Positions 32,717 through 44,795 of a stretch of DNA of 64,000 nucleotides are shown here, piece by piece (the first letter of the stretch is position 1; every line of letters starts with the position of its first letter). A model generated the notes under the pieces. That model did no database searches. It was not told the DNA's origin and was given only the letters and a program-made list of their open reading frames with translations. A program made the translations under genes and the position numbers. Source of the DNA: Bidens hawaiensis (Eukaryota > Streptophyta > Magnoliopsida > Asterales > Asteraceae); assembly GCA_021521415.1 (NCBI GenBank), contig JAIQDT010001134.1:248001-312000 (forward strand), written 5' to 3'.

Positions 32717-35370
32717 ATGCACACCCCCCATTCAGGAAGAAATTCTCCGTTGATTTACGAGCCAGAAATCGAACGGTTAGCTCGGCAGAACCGAGCTCAG
32801 ATCAGACAGTCAGACATGGAAGGTCAGAACCAGAACCAGAATCAAAACCCAAAACCCACCACCCGAGATCAATGATTTCCAACCGGAACCAAACCCACCG
32901 AATAATCAAAACCCTCCAAATAATGACTTACCACCACCAATAAACACCAATCAATAACCCCAAAATTCAGCCTGACAATCCAGAAACCGAAACCGAAACT
33001 ATGACAGATCCAGGCCATCAGCCCCGAATAGTACCCCTCGTCACCGACAGTCGATTATTCAAGAGTTTGACCATGTCAGTATTTATACTGAAGATGAAGA
33101 AGAGGGAGATGAGGAGGAATTTAGGCCGAGAAATTATAATGCGGGTTTGCGTGTTGAAGAGGTTGAGGAATCGGTCAGCGTGAGAGGCAACAGGTGGAGG
33201 AACAGGAATCTTGATCGAGGTGGTATAGGAAGATATCGGGAGGAACAGAGACAACCAATTCAGGTTAATCGGCGAGGTTTTGAGGAACCGAGGGCCAGAT
33301 AAAGGAATTACAGGCCTCCGGTTCAGGGTGTTAACAGTCGGTTCAGACCGGCCCCCGATTGTCCCACAGGTGCGTGTTCAGGGACAACCGACATTTAAAT
33401 CCCGTCCGTCCTACAACAACATAGTTCTCCATTTTCACGGATTGGGATCAGAAGACCCGTATTCACACTTGTCAGATTTTTCAGCTATTTGCGGGTCTAT
33501 TGGTGATGGTACTTATGATCAGGATGAGGTTCGGTTGCGGTTGTTCCAGTTTTCATTAAAAGATAAGGCAAAACACTGGTTCAACTCACTACCTATGCAT
33601 AGTATCGAGATCTGGGCTGAGATGCAGCAGGTTTTCCTTAACGAGTATTATTCGCAGTCGAAGACTAACGAAGCCCGGATGGAGATTCGACATTTTTCAC
33701 AGTCACCGAGTGAGTTATTTCATGAGGCATTTATTCGTTATAAGGAGATAATCAGGAAATACCCGCACCACCAGAATGAGTTGTGGGAGTTAGTAAAGTG
33801 TTTTGTTGACGGGTTGACATACGAGGATAGAAAATATCTGAAATCGTCATGTAATGGGATGTTGTTGAACCAACCAGAAGAGAATGATTGGGATTTCCTT
33901 GAATTTATGTTTGAGGATTCCAAGTCAAAAGCAGCAGCTGAACGAAGACGAAAAGTTGGGACTACCAGGTCACTTAAATCAGCCTCGAGCGAGTCAGACA
34001 AAATTTGTAGAGTTGGAATGAGAACTCGCAGGTTATCGAAAGGAGAAGAAGAAAGATGTTGGTAAAGTCGGGGTGAAATTCCCGGTTTGTTCAAATTGTG
34101 ACGAGTTAGGGCATAAGGTTGAAAATTGCCCCGGGTTTGATGATGATGAGTATACCGATGAGGAGGAAGTCAATTACGCGTACGGGGGGTCCAAGGGCCA
34201 AGGGTTCAATTCTAACACTTACCACCCGGGCCTAAGGAATCACCCGAATTTCAAATACGGGAACGCATCTAACCAGTCAAACCCGAACTTTCAGGGTCCA
34301 GTCAGAACCGACAGCAGAACAGCTATCGACAGGGTGATTCAAACAGTCAGTATAACAGTCGGGGATATAACAGAGATGGTTACCGGGGTAACAGCTCGTC
34401 AGGTAATCAGAATCAGGACCAGCAGAAGGGTAGTTCGGGAAATTCAGATGAGTCAATACATTCAAAGTTAGATGCGTTGTTGAAGCTCGTGACTGATAAT
34501 CAGAAGGAAACGCAGAAACAGTTCGAGTTGAGAGACAAGTCAGCAGAGGCGATGTCAAAGCAGATAGGTCAGCTCGCAACAGACGTGGCGAGATTTCAGA
34601 AGAACGCGGGTCAGCTACCGAGCGATACCACAGTGAACCCGCAACATGCCAATTCAAGCTCTAAGAAAGGTAATAGTGTGCATATCAACGCGGTAAGTCT
34701 TGTACCTCATTTTGAAATTACTTGTGTTGAAGTTGAGTCACCACCGCAGGTTGTTGAGGCGGTGGTGAATGATGTTAGTGATGAGAATGAATGTGTTTGT
34801 CAAAATGAAATGGTTTTCCAAAATGAAGTTAAATTAAAAACTGATGAGTTATCTTTTTGTGAAAACTGCACTTGTGAGAAATGTTTAAATAGCAAATCGA
34901 CCAACACAGATGATGAGGAGGTGGAGGATAATACCACCTCAAGTAAACTTCAAGACCCGAGAGTGCCATTTTTATCAATTCAAATTGGAGATTTTAAAAC
35001 TGATCGGGCACTTCTAGATCTTGGAGCTTGTGTTAGTGTCATGCCCGGCAGTTTATATGTTCAGTATGAGTTTGGCCCGTTAGAAAGTGTAAACACCACT
35101 GTGGTGTTGGCGAATCAAACTTATACACAAGCCCGGGGCATGGTCACTAATGTAATGGTTCAAGTGGATGAATTTAGTTACTCAGTTGACTTCCTTGTAC
35201 TTGATTATGCTAAGGGTAATATTAAACAAACTGAAGTCATACTGGGCAGGCCGTTTCTTACCACGGCACGTGCGGTAATTGATTGTGCTAAGAGATTTAT
35301 GGGCATTAAGTGTGGGAACCGTGTTAAGCGGTTATTATTGTTTGAAAATGCTACTAACGCTTCTTGTTGA
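32717..35370 (+). pseudogene. Athila gag-protease, frameshifted
   Basis: The ATG at 32717 starts the N-terminal piece (HSGRNSPLIYEPEIERLA), which stops at 32873 and shifts frame. The gag core is in 33280-34065 (LHFHGLGSEDPYSHLSDF, FSLKDKAKHWFNSLP, FVDGLTYEDRKYL). After another shift, 34073-34471 has a CCHC knuckle (CSNCDELGHKVENC) and an acidic stretch. The frame at 34477-35370 carries an aspartic protease (LLDLGACVSVMP, then VILGRPFLTTARAVIDC). Gag forms particles; the protease matures them. At least four frame changes rule out function. Confidence 0.85.
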
Positions 35371-38103
35371 CAAGTGTGTACCATCATGCACAAATCATAC
35401 AAGAGAGGGGTGTTTTACAACTGAAAGGAACGAGCTGAAAGGTAGCATGAAGAAGAATGGTTCGAAGGAGAGAGTGAGTAAGATGAAAGATGATGAGAAA
35501 TCAGTAACGGGGAAAGGAAAGGTTGACAAAGAATTGGTGAGCCTCATTGTGACCTCATCGGTTGATGAAAATACTTGAAACATTTGAGGCATTGTCGAGC
35601 TGTAGACACGCAATTCAGCGCTGACCGGGAGGCAACCCGGGGTTGTAAGTGTGTTCCATTTTATTTTCTTTTCGTTGAGTCGTTGTTTGACTTTGGTCTT
35701 GAGTTCTGTGCAGCATATCTCAAGTGTGGGGAGACTTTTGGTGCAGTGTGTGTCTTGGAGGTTCGGTAAGTAATTGGTTAATTTCACGGCTTTCCAGGTA
35801 AGTATTGCAAATTCCGACTTCGGAAACATGTTCAGGGTGTTGTCGGGATGTCGAAAAGTGACTGGGTCGGAAAATGCCCGACCCCAAATCAGCAAAAACT
35901 TTATGTTCATTGGGGGCCATTGCGTACCATCGCGCTACGCGATGGTGGCTGGGACTTCCCAGACATCTGACGTCATCGCGTAGTGCGATGACGCCAAGAC
36001 CAACCCCATTGCTCTACGCAATGGGGTCCAAACCCTAATTTGAATTAATTGGGTCGCGTAGGGCGACGTGTGCTTACCTGACCCATTGCGCTACGTGATG
36101 GGTCCTCGGATCTCTAAAAAAACGAAAAAAAAATATTTAAAATAAATAAGTAATAATAATATTTTTATATAACAACCCTCCCACCTTGTCTGTTGTATTT
36201 GATTTGAATATTTGTATATGTTTGTATATTTGTTTGTGTTGCTTTTGGAACTTGTAGGTGTGTTCACTACAAACCCTCACGAGACCTCACTCGTCCACCC
36301 GGGCTACCGGGGGGTTTAAAGGGCTTGTTGCATACGCTAAATGCAACCGTGATTCCTACGAAAGTGAGTTAGGTCTTTTATTATTTTTAATTAATTAACA
36401 AAAAATTTTATGAAATTGACTAACTCGGCTCGGTAATGATTTTTATAATATAATAATAATATTAACTCTCGAAAGACCTAAGTCTTATACTTGTGAGTGG
36501 TTGCTTATACATGTCTTGAGATTTGTGCAGATTTGATTAGACAGTATTGGTTAGTGGTGGAGACGTGTGTCACGAGTGTGTTGAGTTGTGGGCCGAGTTT
36601 AGCATTGCGTTGTCATTATTATCAGGTGATTTCAGTTTCATAAACTATTTTGTTATTTTTAGTTTAGTTGTTCGAAATGTAATTGTATAATTTGTTTTAG
36701 TTCATCACATTTGTTGCCCCGAGTTTTTAAGTGGTCAAACTGTCAGTTCAACCCCGCCCCCCAAATGATTATTAATTGTTTTATTATTTTAACATTGAGG
36801 ACAATGTCAACCTTAAGTCTGGGGATGGGGGAAATTGAAAATTTTTAGCCCGATAGTACCTCGAATAGTATTCAAAAACCTAAGTTATTAACTGTCACTT
36901 ATTGCTATTAATGCCAAGATAGAGGTTTTTGGTCATGGTTGGTTTTTCAGCTTCTCGATAGTTTTCCCGAAAAATGTTTTTAAAATGAGAAGTTGAAAAT
37001 GGAATCATTTAAGCCGGGATAACGAGTCAAGGGGACGGGTATACATGTTTCATATCGGCAGCCCATATTTCCAGACATATTGTGAGATTAGCCCCTATAC
37101 TTCATACACATATTATATAATAGATATAAAACATGTCTTGTCACTTATCGAGGGCAACTGGTATGTTTTATAGAATTAGAACTTTCTTGTCACATGCTTT
37201 TCGAGATCTTATTACCACCACCTGTATGGAGATTAGGACTTTAGAAAACCCATTCCGTACATATTTTCCTCACTAAATAAATTCCTTACTCGACATTATC
37301 CCCTAGGAGCCCTTTTGGACCATATTCCTTTTTCGTTTGTTAAACTGAACATTACACACCATTTCAGCCTTGGCCTTTATTTTATTTTTACACGTGTGAT
37401 GAAATCCAGTTCATTATCGAGTTGTATATATATCAAGTTGTACTTAGTCAGACGAGTTGTAAAGTTGTCAAGTTCTGAGTTGTAATTATCAGTCATTTCA
37501 GTTATTATTGATGTCTAAAAAAAATTGAAAAATCAGCAAAAAGAAGTTATCTGTTTAGCAGTGAGTATGTAAATAGCGGTTGATTGTATATTTAGTTCGT
37601 TTGTATTCGTGAGTCTGTATATTGGTTTGTTTAACTGGTTCATCCACCTGAGTCACTAAATAAGCCCAATCCGCACCCAAACATAAGCCACAGCAAAACC
37701 TTAGTCCGAGTCTTTATGTAATCGGTGGTTAATGGGTGGAGATAAGACTGACCTGCAAGCGTATTAAGTTGTAACTCATATTAGGTATTTGAGGGCAGAG
37801 ACATATACTAGCACATCTTTTGCTAGTCTAAATATAAAACCTAGAAGAGTGTTGATAGTGTGAGGGGTGTGAACATGTATGCGTTAACCGGAAAAAAAGT
37901 ACACTTGTCTGGGTGATTCTATAGTTTTATGGTAGCAATAAATTTATTTGTGGGTTGTCAATCTAGAAAGTGTCAGTTTGGGAAATTGGGTATGACCTTA
38001 AACGTTGCTAGTATTAATGGTGATAGTTGGTTGACCTATGATGGCGGTTAATGTTTACTTTAGAGTTTTGCTTGAGGGCAAGCAAAAGATAAGTGTGGGG
38101 ATG
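35371..38103 (+). other. Athila internal non-coding region
   Basis: Where pol should be there is only non-coding sequence: the post-gag segment with GGGAGGCAACCCGGGG, a hairpin array (35926-36104), a polypurine-like AAGTCTGGGGATGGGGG (36814-36830), and a second one beside the 3' LTR. The short ORFs here show no domain. Confidence 0.6.
35926..36104. repeat. five covarying CG-rich hairpins, internal
   Basis: 35926-35946 (arms ACCATCGCG and CGCGATGGT, loop CTA), 35971-35993 (CGTCATCG and CGATGACG), 36003-36027 (ACCCCATTGC and GCAATGGGGT), 36053-36067 (GTCGC and GCGAC), 36080-36104 (GACCCATTGCG against CGTGATGGGTC, two G-T pairs). Here even the inner ATCG/CGAT pair changes in concert to ATTG/CAAT in one hairpin. 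A TATA-like TTTTATATAA follows at 36161-36170. Confidence 0.85.
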
Positions 38104-39279
38104 TGATGTTCGGTTTATTTGTACATATATTAGTATGTTAACTTAGTCGTTTTACTCGTTTAGTTTAGGAACTTTGGTACTTCATACATGTTTATTGTGT
38201 TTCAGGTCACAGGTACTTAACGCGCTTAATTTGGACATGTACGAGCATGGAATGAAGACCCAGGATGTCCAGCACGCTTACCGAGGCAGTCATTTGGATT
38301 TGCTGAGAAAAGAGACCCATCGCGTAGCGCAATGAGTGTTGAAGGTGGGGCATCGCGCTACGCAATGCCCTGTAATTTGGTCAGCATTGACTTGTGGTCC
38401 ATCGTGTAGCGCGATGGACCAGGGGAGGAGACCATCACGCTACGCGATGGTCCCCAAAATCGTGAAAGTTAGTGTTTTGTTTTATAAAACATTTTAACGA
38501 CCCTAGACGCTATTATTGACCTTCCAGGCGATTTTCAGAGCAACAAGGAGATCCACCATCACTTCCAATCATCTCAAGGCCTCATATATATTCCATAACA
38601 TCATAACCGAAGCCCGAGAGATGCCGATACACGGCTAGATCCTTCGAGTCATTCCCAGGATGTATAGTTTGTAATCTTTCAGTTATTTTCTCATGTACTA
38701 GAACGATTGATTGTAATTATCTTGATGTTAATCTATCAGTATTGATGTCTAGTATTATTGTGCACAAAGTCAGTTTAGGTTTATTTCGATCAGAACGATT
38801 AGTGTGCCAGTTGCTATGATAATTGCTTATAGGATTGTTTTGACCTCTTAATTGTGAGAAAGCATACCTTTGCCGTTAGTTGAGTCACACTAGCAGGGAC
38901 CGTTTGATAACCAGTGCCATGTTTTAGCGAGCGTGGATGCCAAAGGTTTAACCGGTTAGTCGGTCTGTAGTTGACACAGGATAGTTTATCTGTTATGTGC
39001 ATGAGTTTGCTGTTAGTTTATTTACTTGGATTCCCGGGTGTGATTTGCTTTGTTAATTGACTGAATACTTAAGTAATTGTTCGTTTATTATAAAACTTAA
39101 ATCGTTTGCTAGTGTGATCAGCACTTTAATTGAATTACTTCATAATGTTAGGAATCGTTTACACTTTACACTGACAACATACTCCTCGTGGTTCGACACC
39201 CTACTTACCTTAACTAGTTTAAGGTGATTAGGACACTGATTTATATTGTTTTTGACTAGATAGCGACAGTCTAGCATCA
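38104..39279 (+). mobile_element. Athila 3' LTR
   Basis: Starts TGATGTTCGG after the polypurine tract and ends TAGCATCA. It aligns with the 5' LTR over its length with scattered substitutions. The TGATG/CATCA inverted ends match those of the second Athila at 58.5 kb. Confidence 0.82.
38315..38452. repeat. four hairpins in the 3' LTR, partly decayed
   Basis: Counterparts of 31597-31734. The third keeps GGTCCATCG against CGATGGACC (38396-38420). The others have lost pairing at single CG sites (CGCAATG, CATCACG), consistent with CG-to-CA/TG decay. Confidence 0.8.
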
Positions 39280-39338
39280 AGATTTAACACTGAGGTTTTA
39301 CCAGCTGTCCCGGCGCAATGCTCCGGGTAAACACCAGT

Positions 39339-39531
39339 TTATATATATTTCAGTTTTTAGGAAATGACGAAAGTACCCTCTCATTATGTTAAGTTTTTAA
39401 CGGATGTTAGACTTAGTACCCAACATTGTTACAAAATTGAAAGTTGAATACCTAAAAAGGTGATTTTTAAATGTTAATACCTAATGTTGTTACTTTCATG
39501 AAACGTTTGACATCAATTGTGTAGTTAAGTC
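39339..39531 (-). repeat. right terminal inverted repeat of the Mutator-like element
   Basis: Inverted counterpart of 30452-30650, ending CAATTGTGTAGTTAAGTC on the plus strand. Confidence 0.72.
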
Positions 39532-39540
39532 TTAAAATTA

Positions 39541-39785
39541 ATTGGAATATTCTATTTTATGATTTTCTCTTTTACTATTTTATGTTTATCTCGTTCCTTA
39601 GTTTATCTTTTTTCCTTGTTTAGTATAATTAGGGATCCTAGTTGTTTAGTTTCTTAGTTTTTGATTAAGTTTAATATAAAAGAACATTGTTCTTGGAACT
39701 TCGGTTCAATTTATCGTCATTTAATTAATCATGAGTCTCTCGAGCCATTAATCGCTTCCAAAACTGCATCAGTTGGTATCAGAGC
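39541..39785 (+). mobile_element. end of a Gypsy 5' LTR plus primer binding site
   Basis: TGGTATCAGAGC at 39774-39785 is a tRNA-Met primer site, preceded by an LTR-like end (about 39767). The upstream part of this LTR is on the other side of the Mutator-like insertion (about 30364-30442), which places that transposon inside the LTR. The exact LTR start next to the minus-strand Gypsy LTR is unclear. Confidence 0.5.
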
Positions 39786-39797
39786 TTTTGGTTCTCA

Positions 39798-40735
39798 AAT
39801 GGCTCGACGTGGAGGTGAATACTTGTTTGATCATAGAGTCGCCGACAAAGGCAACGACAGAAGTATTTTCTACTTATGTGCCTTTGGAGAAAGACCGACG
39901 TCCTACTTGCAGAGTCGCCGACCGAGGAAACGGTGGAGTATGTTCAGACCCACGGGATCTTAAGAAGATCAAACGACTCCGACAACGAGTCGGCGATCTT
40001 GAAGAGATCCACCAGCTCCAAAAATGAGTTTGTGATCTCGAGTTACAACAGGAGTTGCGCAAGGCAGAAACCGAGTCGGACACCGTCGTCCGGGACGAGG
40101 GTGACGATGGAGATCAGCATCCGTTTGGCCATCACCCACCCCGGTTCTATGAATCGATCTATCTAGAAGAATGTTTATCGAAAGACAAACCCATATTCGA
40201 TGAAAACGAGATTGATTTTGATGAAGAAGAATGTCGGCTGATAAAACATATTCTTAGCGGAAGTGATGAATCAGTTTCCATGATTAGTAATATTGATGAA
40301 GATTATGGCAGTAGCCCTACGGTGGTGATAGGTGGTCCAATGGGTATTAGTGGCGTTGACGCGGATGGTGGTGGTGTGGAAGCTCCAGTAAAGTCAGAAA
40401 ATATTGTGGCTGGATTGAATGTTCTACAAGATACGTATCATTTGAATTTTGAAAATCCCATATTACCGATTACGTAGGGGTTGTTGACTTGCAAAGGTTA
40501 CAACCAATCAAGAATATTCAAATTCAAATTAAGGAAATTATGGTAGTGGGACCATGCAATACGAAGTGTAAAATTACACAAAACAAGGAAGAAAATAAAG
40601 TTTTCAAAGTTGAGGATAATCTCCATAATAATTGTGAGTTACCAAATATTTTCATGGTTGTCATACACAAGGATGGAGATAAAGTGATTAATTTGGGTGC
40701 TGATGATTTCATCGAAAAATTCTCACTTTCATGAA
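39798..40735 (+). pseudogene. Gypsy gag N-terminal region, broken
   Basis: From the ATG at 39798 several frames are needed. Recognisable are a short coiled repeat (KRLRQRVGDLE, near 39970), then HPFGHHPPRFYESIYLEE (40130-40180), which I associate with the N-terminal gag region of plant Gypsy elements that use this primer site. The acidic stretch (FDENEIDFDEEE) and the ORF at 40489-40734 follow. The region is split at 40803 by the Copia insertion and resumes at 56500. Confidence 0.5.
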
Positions 40736-40803
40736 GGTTTTATTTTGAAAAATATTGGTAGTTCTAGAGGTTTAAACTGGGGCCAAGATTTAAAAACAGA
40801 AGT

Positions 40804-41233
40804 TGAAGGAACGCCTTGAATGCAGATGTAATTGACAATCAGGATCTCTATTTGTTACAACCTCTAACTCAATTGCGGAATCCATTGAGAATGAACACAA
40901 TCAAGTAAACATTAAGCACATTATCATTGATAAATCAAAAGATTACAAGTTATGACACTTTTAGTACTTTCTCTCTCTACTCTCTCTCTCTCTCTAACAA
41001 TCAGCCAAATCTCTAAGTATAAACGCATAAGTCCCCTATTTATAGGAAACATCAATAAGCACAACAAGCCGTATATGTTATACGATGTATATCTTATACG
41101 CCGCATAAGATATGCCTTGACTTATTGGACTTATGCGTTGACTACACATTACAATATACATTTGACATTTTAAACCCTATACAATCATATCTAATCCATG
41201 TAAGACCCTAGCAATAGACATTATGTTCTAACA
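40804..41233 (-). mobile_element. Copia 3' LTR
   Basis: 430 bp, near-identical to 56076-56494. TATAAATA on the minus strand (41044-41037). A hairpin at 41089-41113 (arms ATATCTTAT and ATAAGATAT, loop ACGCCGC) lies upstream of it. A CT microsatellite (40970-40999) lies downstream in the transcribed part. Confidence 0.9.
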
Positions 41234-41246
41234 AACTCCCCTTGGA
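41234..41246 (-). promoter_or_regulatory. polypurine tract beside the 3' LTR
   Basis: CCAAGGGGAGTT on the minus strand immediately upstream of the LTR TG; the plus-strand primer site of reverse transcription. Confidence 0.8.
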
Positions 41247-41275
41247 TGTTGCTAGGTCTTTGATCTTCAATATCT

Positions 41276-44200
41276 TCAATTTTTCATTCCAAACACCTTT
41301 TCTCGATATTCCCGCCTCATATCCTCCCATGAACGTTTCGTTGAGGGCTTTTGATTTGTGGGAATCGAGACTCCAATGCCTTTGTATTGAAATTTCTTCA
41401 GTCCAGCAATCTGTATCTTTTCCTTTATCTCCTCCTTTCTTTCCTTCTCCTTCTGAGCTTCCTCTTCTCCAAAATCAAACCATTTGCTCTTCCAAACTTC
41501 ACTTGAGTGTATTTTATACTTATGATAAATCTTTACAACCTTCTGGTATTGCATAGCAGATGCATGAAATTTATCACATGACACTTGAATCTGGCATTTA
41601 TGCAACGTCTCTATATCCTTCTCAAAGCAATTCACCAGCCACATCGGATCCATCACATCAATAACATCCCACACTCAATATCTATTTAACACGATTTGAG
41701 CTTCCCCACGGTTTTCATCATAGTACCACCATCGAAAATAAAACATTAAAGTCTTGTTCCATCGGGTACATCGGAATCACCTTCAGAGTTTCACGTTGTT
41801 ATACCTCCAAGTCTTCACAAAGTCATCAGTTTTTGGATCTTTCTTGACTTTTGAAACATGAAGAAATGGGGTTTGAGGAGTCCAGCTACGAAATCTGCAT
41901 TTAGCTTGTCGCTTAATAAATTCCCATATCTCCTTCATCGGTCCACGCTTAGGACAATTCAACAGTTCTTTGTCCACAATATCCACTATGTCCATCCACG
42001 GTAAGGATTTCAATTCACATAGGCTCTCGAAATATTGTATGTCGTATGTTCTTCTAACAACAATTTTCCTTATATTCGGTAGATAAGCAATACTAACCAC
42101 CTTTCCCAATTTCACTTCTTTTTCTTTCTTCATATAATACTTGATAGGATTCAAGTATATATGTTTCAGCTCGATCTTCTTTCTTTCAAACCACTCCTCC
42201 TGCTCCTGACTGTTTATTTCAGCTTCTTTAGTTGTATTGTCTTTAGCAGGGATAGGATTACTTAGATCATCAAATTCTTGGCTGATCATATCAATTTCTT
42301 CATCAAACTCGGGAAATACTTGATAAATAATATTTACATACGTTACCGACTCTTTTTCGAGTTCCTCCTCGACAATGTGTTCATTTACCAACACATGCTC
42401 CTCAACCAAACCCATATCCTTCTCAAAATCAAATTCAAACTCCTCTTCAGTAATGTTTAGCATACGAGCTATATCTGCACGTGTAATCTCAATCTCCCCT
42501 TCTTCTAAGTCCTCTCCAGTTGATGAAAATCTCACCGGAGGCTTATACGCAATCGGATCAACGTCCAGTATCTCCATCTCTTCAACATTACCACCAGTAT
42601 GAGTAGATTCTTGAGCAGGTTCAGCTTCAGTTACTGGCTCAATCATAGTTTCAATATTTGCACTTACTCCAGCACCAACCTTTATACCCAAACCTCCACT
42701 TGAACTTGGATCATCGTTATCATCATCATCATCATCATCATTATCATCACCCTCAGGAGAATCACCATAATCCAATAACTCTTCATCTTCTTTTTCCTCT
42801 TCCTCCTCAGGTTCAGTTGGAATAACAAGTTTAGCAACAATTGGTTCAATCACAACCTGTTCTATCCCCGATTCGACTATTACTTGCTCTATCACAGGCT
42901 CTGGTTCATGTACAAATCCTGATGATGATCCACCAACTTCTTGAGTATCAACATGAATAGTTGGTTCATCTACTTTCCATTTACCTTTCGATCAACACGG
43001 TCTTGATCATACAACACTTTGAAATTGCTTTCCTCTGTAAAAGCTTCACCCCCATAAACTCCAGTAAATACTTTATCCTCAGATCTTCCAAGTTCCTCAA
43101 CCAGATTGATTTCCTATCTATCTTCTAATATGGTAAAGTATCTCATATGAAGATTCAATAGATCAGCCTGTTGCTTCCTCCTTAACTCACCCTCTTCAAT
43201 GATTTTCTTCTGTTCAATATTCCCATTCCTCAACCTTTCGTTTTCAATCACCAAACTGTCAATCTTGATTCCTTGCTCAGCAATAGTAGCTTTTAATGTA
43301 TCATGATCATGAAAAGTAGGAAAATCACCAAATCAGCTTGCATCCAAAGACGTTAAGCCAAAATCAGGAACTTTCTCAGTAGGCTTTGGTGAAGTATGTG
43401 GTACTTGCACTTGTGGAGATGGTTCCACAATCGGTGTCTTCAATATGTTATCACCATGGCCCAAATCAACCAACAGTTCATCAACAATAAATTCCGGATT
43501 GATTGGTGTAACAATAATCTCCGGTTCTTCCATATCTGACTCATCAATCAATTCAACTTCGGAGATGCCGCCCGTTTAGATTTCTTCTTGATATGGACTA
43601 CCTTCTTCTTCACAGATTTCTCCACAATCCCTTCAGGAACATACGTATCATCCTGTTCATCTGTGGATTTACGCTTCTTCGAGCTTTCAGCACGTTTTTT
43701 CGAATTTAGCCATGGGATTGGCTAATCTTATCCTACGACCCTCAAAATCAGATTCATTCTCCTCCGGATCTTTCTCTGATGTAGCAGAATATACTTCTTC
43801 TTGAGTAACAAGAGTAATGACTTCCTTCTTCACAGTCTTCGGCTTCTTTTTCTTTGGAGCAACCGATTCACCCTCTGAATCAGATTATATCTTAATAAAA
43901 CGTTTCGGAACAAGCTTAAACTCAAGCATCATCCTGTTCTCTTCATCCCTATCAGAATCACTGTTATCATGCCTCCATTTGTTATCAGTCGGAGCCACAT
44001 ATTCGGGATTCTTCAAATGACTGAATAACCCTCTAAACTTTAGAATGCCGGCTTCTTTAACATTATTGTATGAAGCAAGTTTTGCCAAGTTTTCCCAGTC
44101 ACATGATCTAAGAAGATCTTAGGTCCCTCCTTCTTCACGTTAGGGAATACCTCCTCCACAAACATCTGTACAAATATCGGATATTTTAGCCATTGATCAT

Positions 44201-44795
44201 CATCGAAATTCATCTTCATGTTGTTCAGGATCATTCGAGAAAAGTTGTACTTCAAACTCAAACATAGAGCAGCCATGGTACTCATTTGGTAATCTAAAAT
44301 ATCATCATAACCACCCTTCTTATGTCCCAAGCAGTGAACAACCACATGAACTAAATACTTGTATGGTCGAGATAATGTGGTCCTCTTGAAAGCTAACTTG
44401 TTCAATGAATCTCTGTATTCCATCCTAAGTAAACAGCCTTTCACCATCTTCTCATCTAAATAAACTGGATCAGATGATTCGTCCCCAAATTCCAAGACTT
44501 TTCTAATCAAAGCTTCATTTACAATGATCTTTTATCCTTGAACAGTGGAATAAATCTCAGTACCAAACACCTTAGTTGTACTCCAGAAATCAGTGACAAT
44601 GCTTTCATACGGATCATCCACTTGTGTAATAGCCTTGAAAATTCTTGATCTTTTCAGAAACGGCATTATGACTTCGAACTTTGAAGCTTTTGGATCCTCT
44701 TCGTTTAAGTAAGCACAGATATTATGCTTTGTATTAGTGATCTTAATTTTCTTACCCATCTGCATACACATAACAAGTCCACATGTTAAAATCAA
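41276..44795 (-). pseudogene. extra ORF downstream of Copia pol (env position), broken
   Basis: About 3.5 kb of same-strand coding sequence with several stops and frame changes. The N-terminal part (44795-44040) has FLKRSRIFKAITQVDDPYE, MEYRDSLNKLAF, YKYLVHVVVHCLGHKKGGYD and KYNFSRMIL, and is homologous to 11307-10768. The middle (44000-43300) is Lys/Ser/Pro-rich and low complexity. The C-terminal part (42895-41783) is very acidic (an EEEEEKEDEE run and a poly-Asp stretch), then basic-aromatic (KTWRYNNVKL), and continues in 41674-41276. No signal peptide or clear membrane span is visible, so calling it an envelope protein would be unsupported; the function is unknown. Confidence 0.62.

Larger units (their letters stand above)
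31386..39279 (+). mobile_element. Athila-type LTR element lacking pol (gag-protease only)
   Basis: Two LTRs of 1172 and 1176 bp, a tRNA-Asp-type primer site at 32561, a broken gag-protease region (32717-35370), about 2.7 kb of non-coding sequence and a polypurine tract (AAGTGTGGGGATG, 38091-38103). No reverse transcriptase, RNase H, integrase or env frame is present, although the ends required for copying in trans are. Flanking AGTTT (31381-31385) and AGATT (39280-39284) may be a target duplication with one mismatch. Inserted in the Mutator-like element. Confidence 0.8.
30452..39531. mobile_element. Mutator-like DNA transposon (non-autonomous) split by an Athila element
   Basis: Terminal inverted repeats of about 190-200 bp (30452-30650 and 39339-39531) begin GACTTAACTACACAATTG and remain alignable through CATGAAAGTAACAA, GGGTACTTTC and CCTAAAAACT. 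They are flanked by TTACAATTA (30443-30451) and TTAAAATTA (39532-39540), a 9-bp target duplication with one mismatch, as expected for Mutator-like elements. Without the Athila insertion the element is about 1.2 kb and has no transposase, so it depended on another copy. Confidence 0.72.

Noticed and set aside
39774..39785. tRNA-like match (TGGTATCAGAGC), also at 56062 and 57145
   Set aside because: These are retroelement primer binding sites complementary to a tRNA end, not tRNA genes; no cloverleaf surrounds them.
41276..44795. Naming the extra Copia ORF an envelope gene
   Set aside because: Only the position matches; I see no signal peptide, membrane span or fusion motif.
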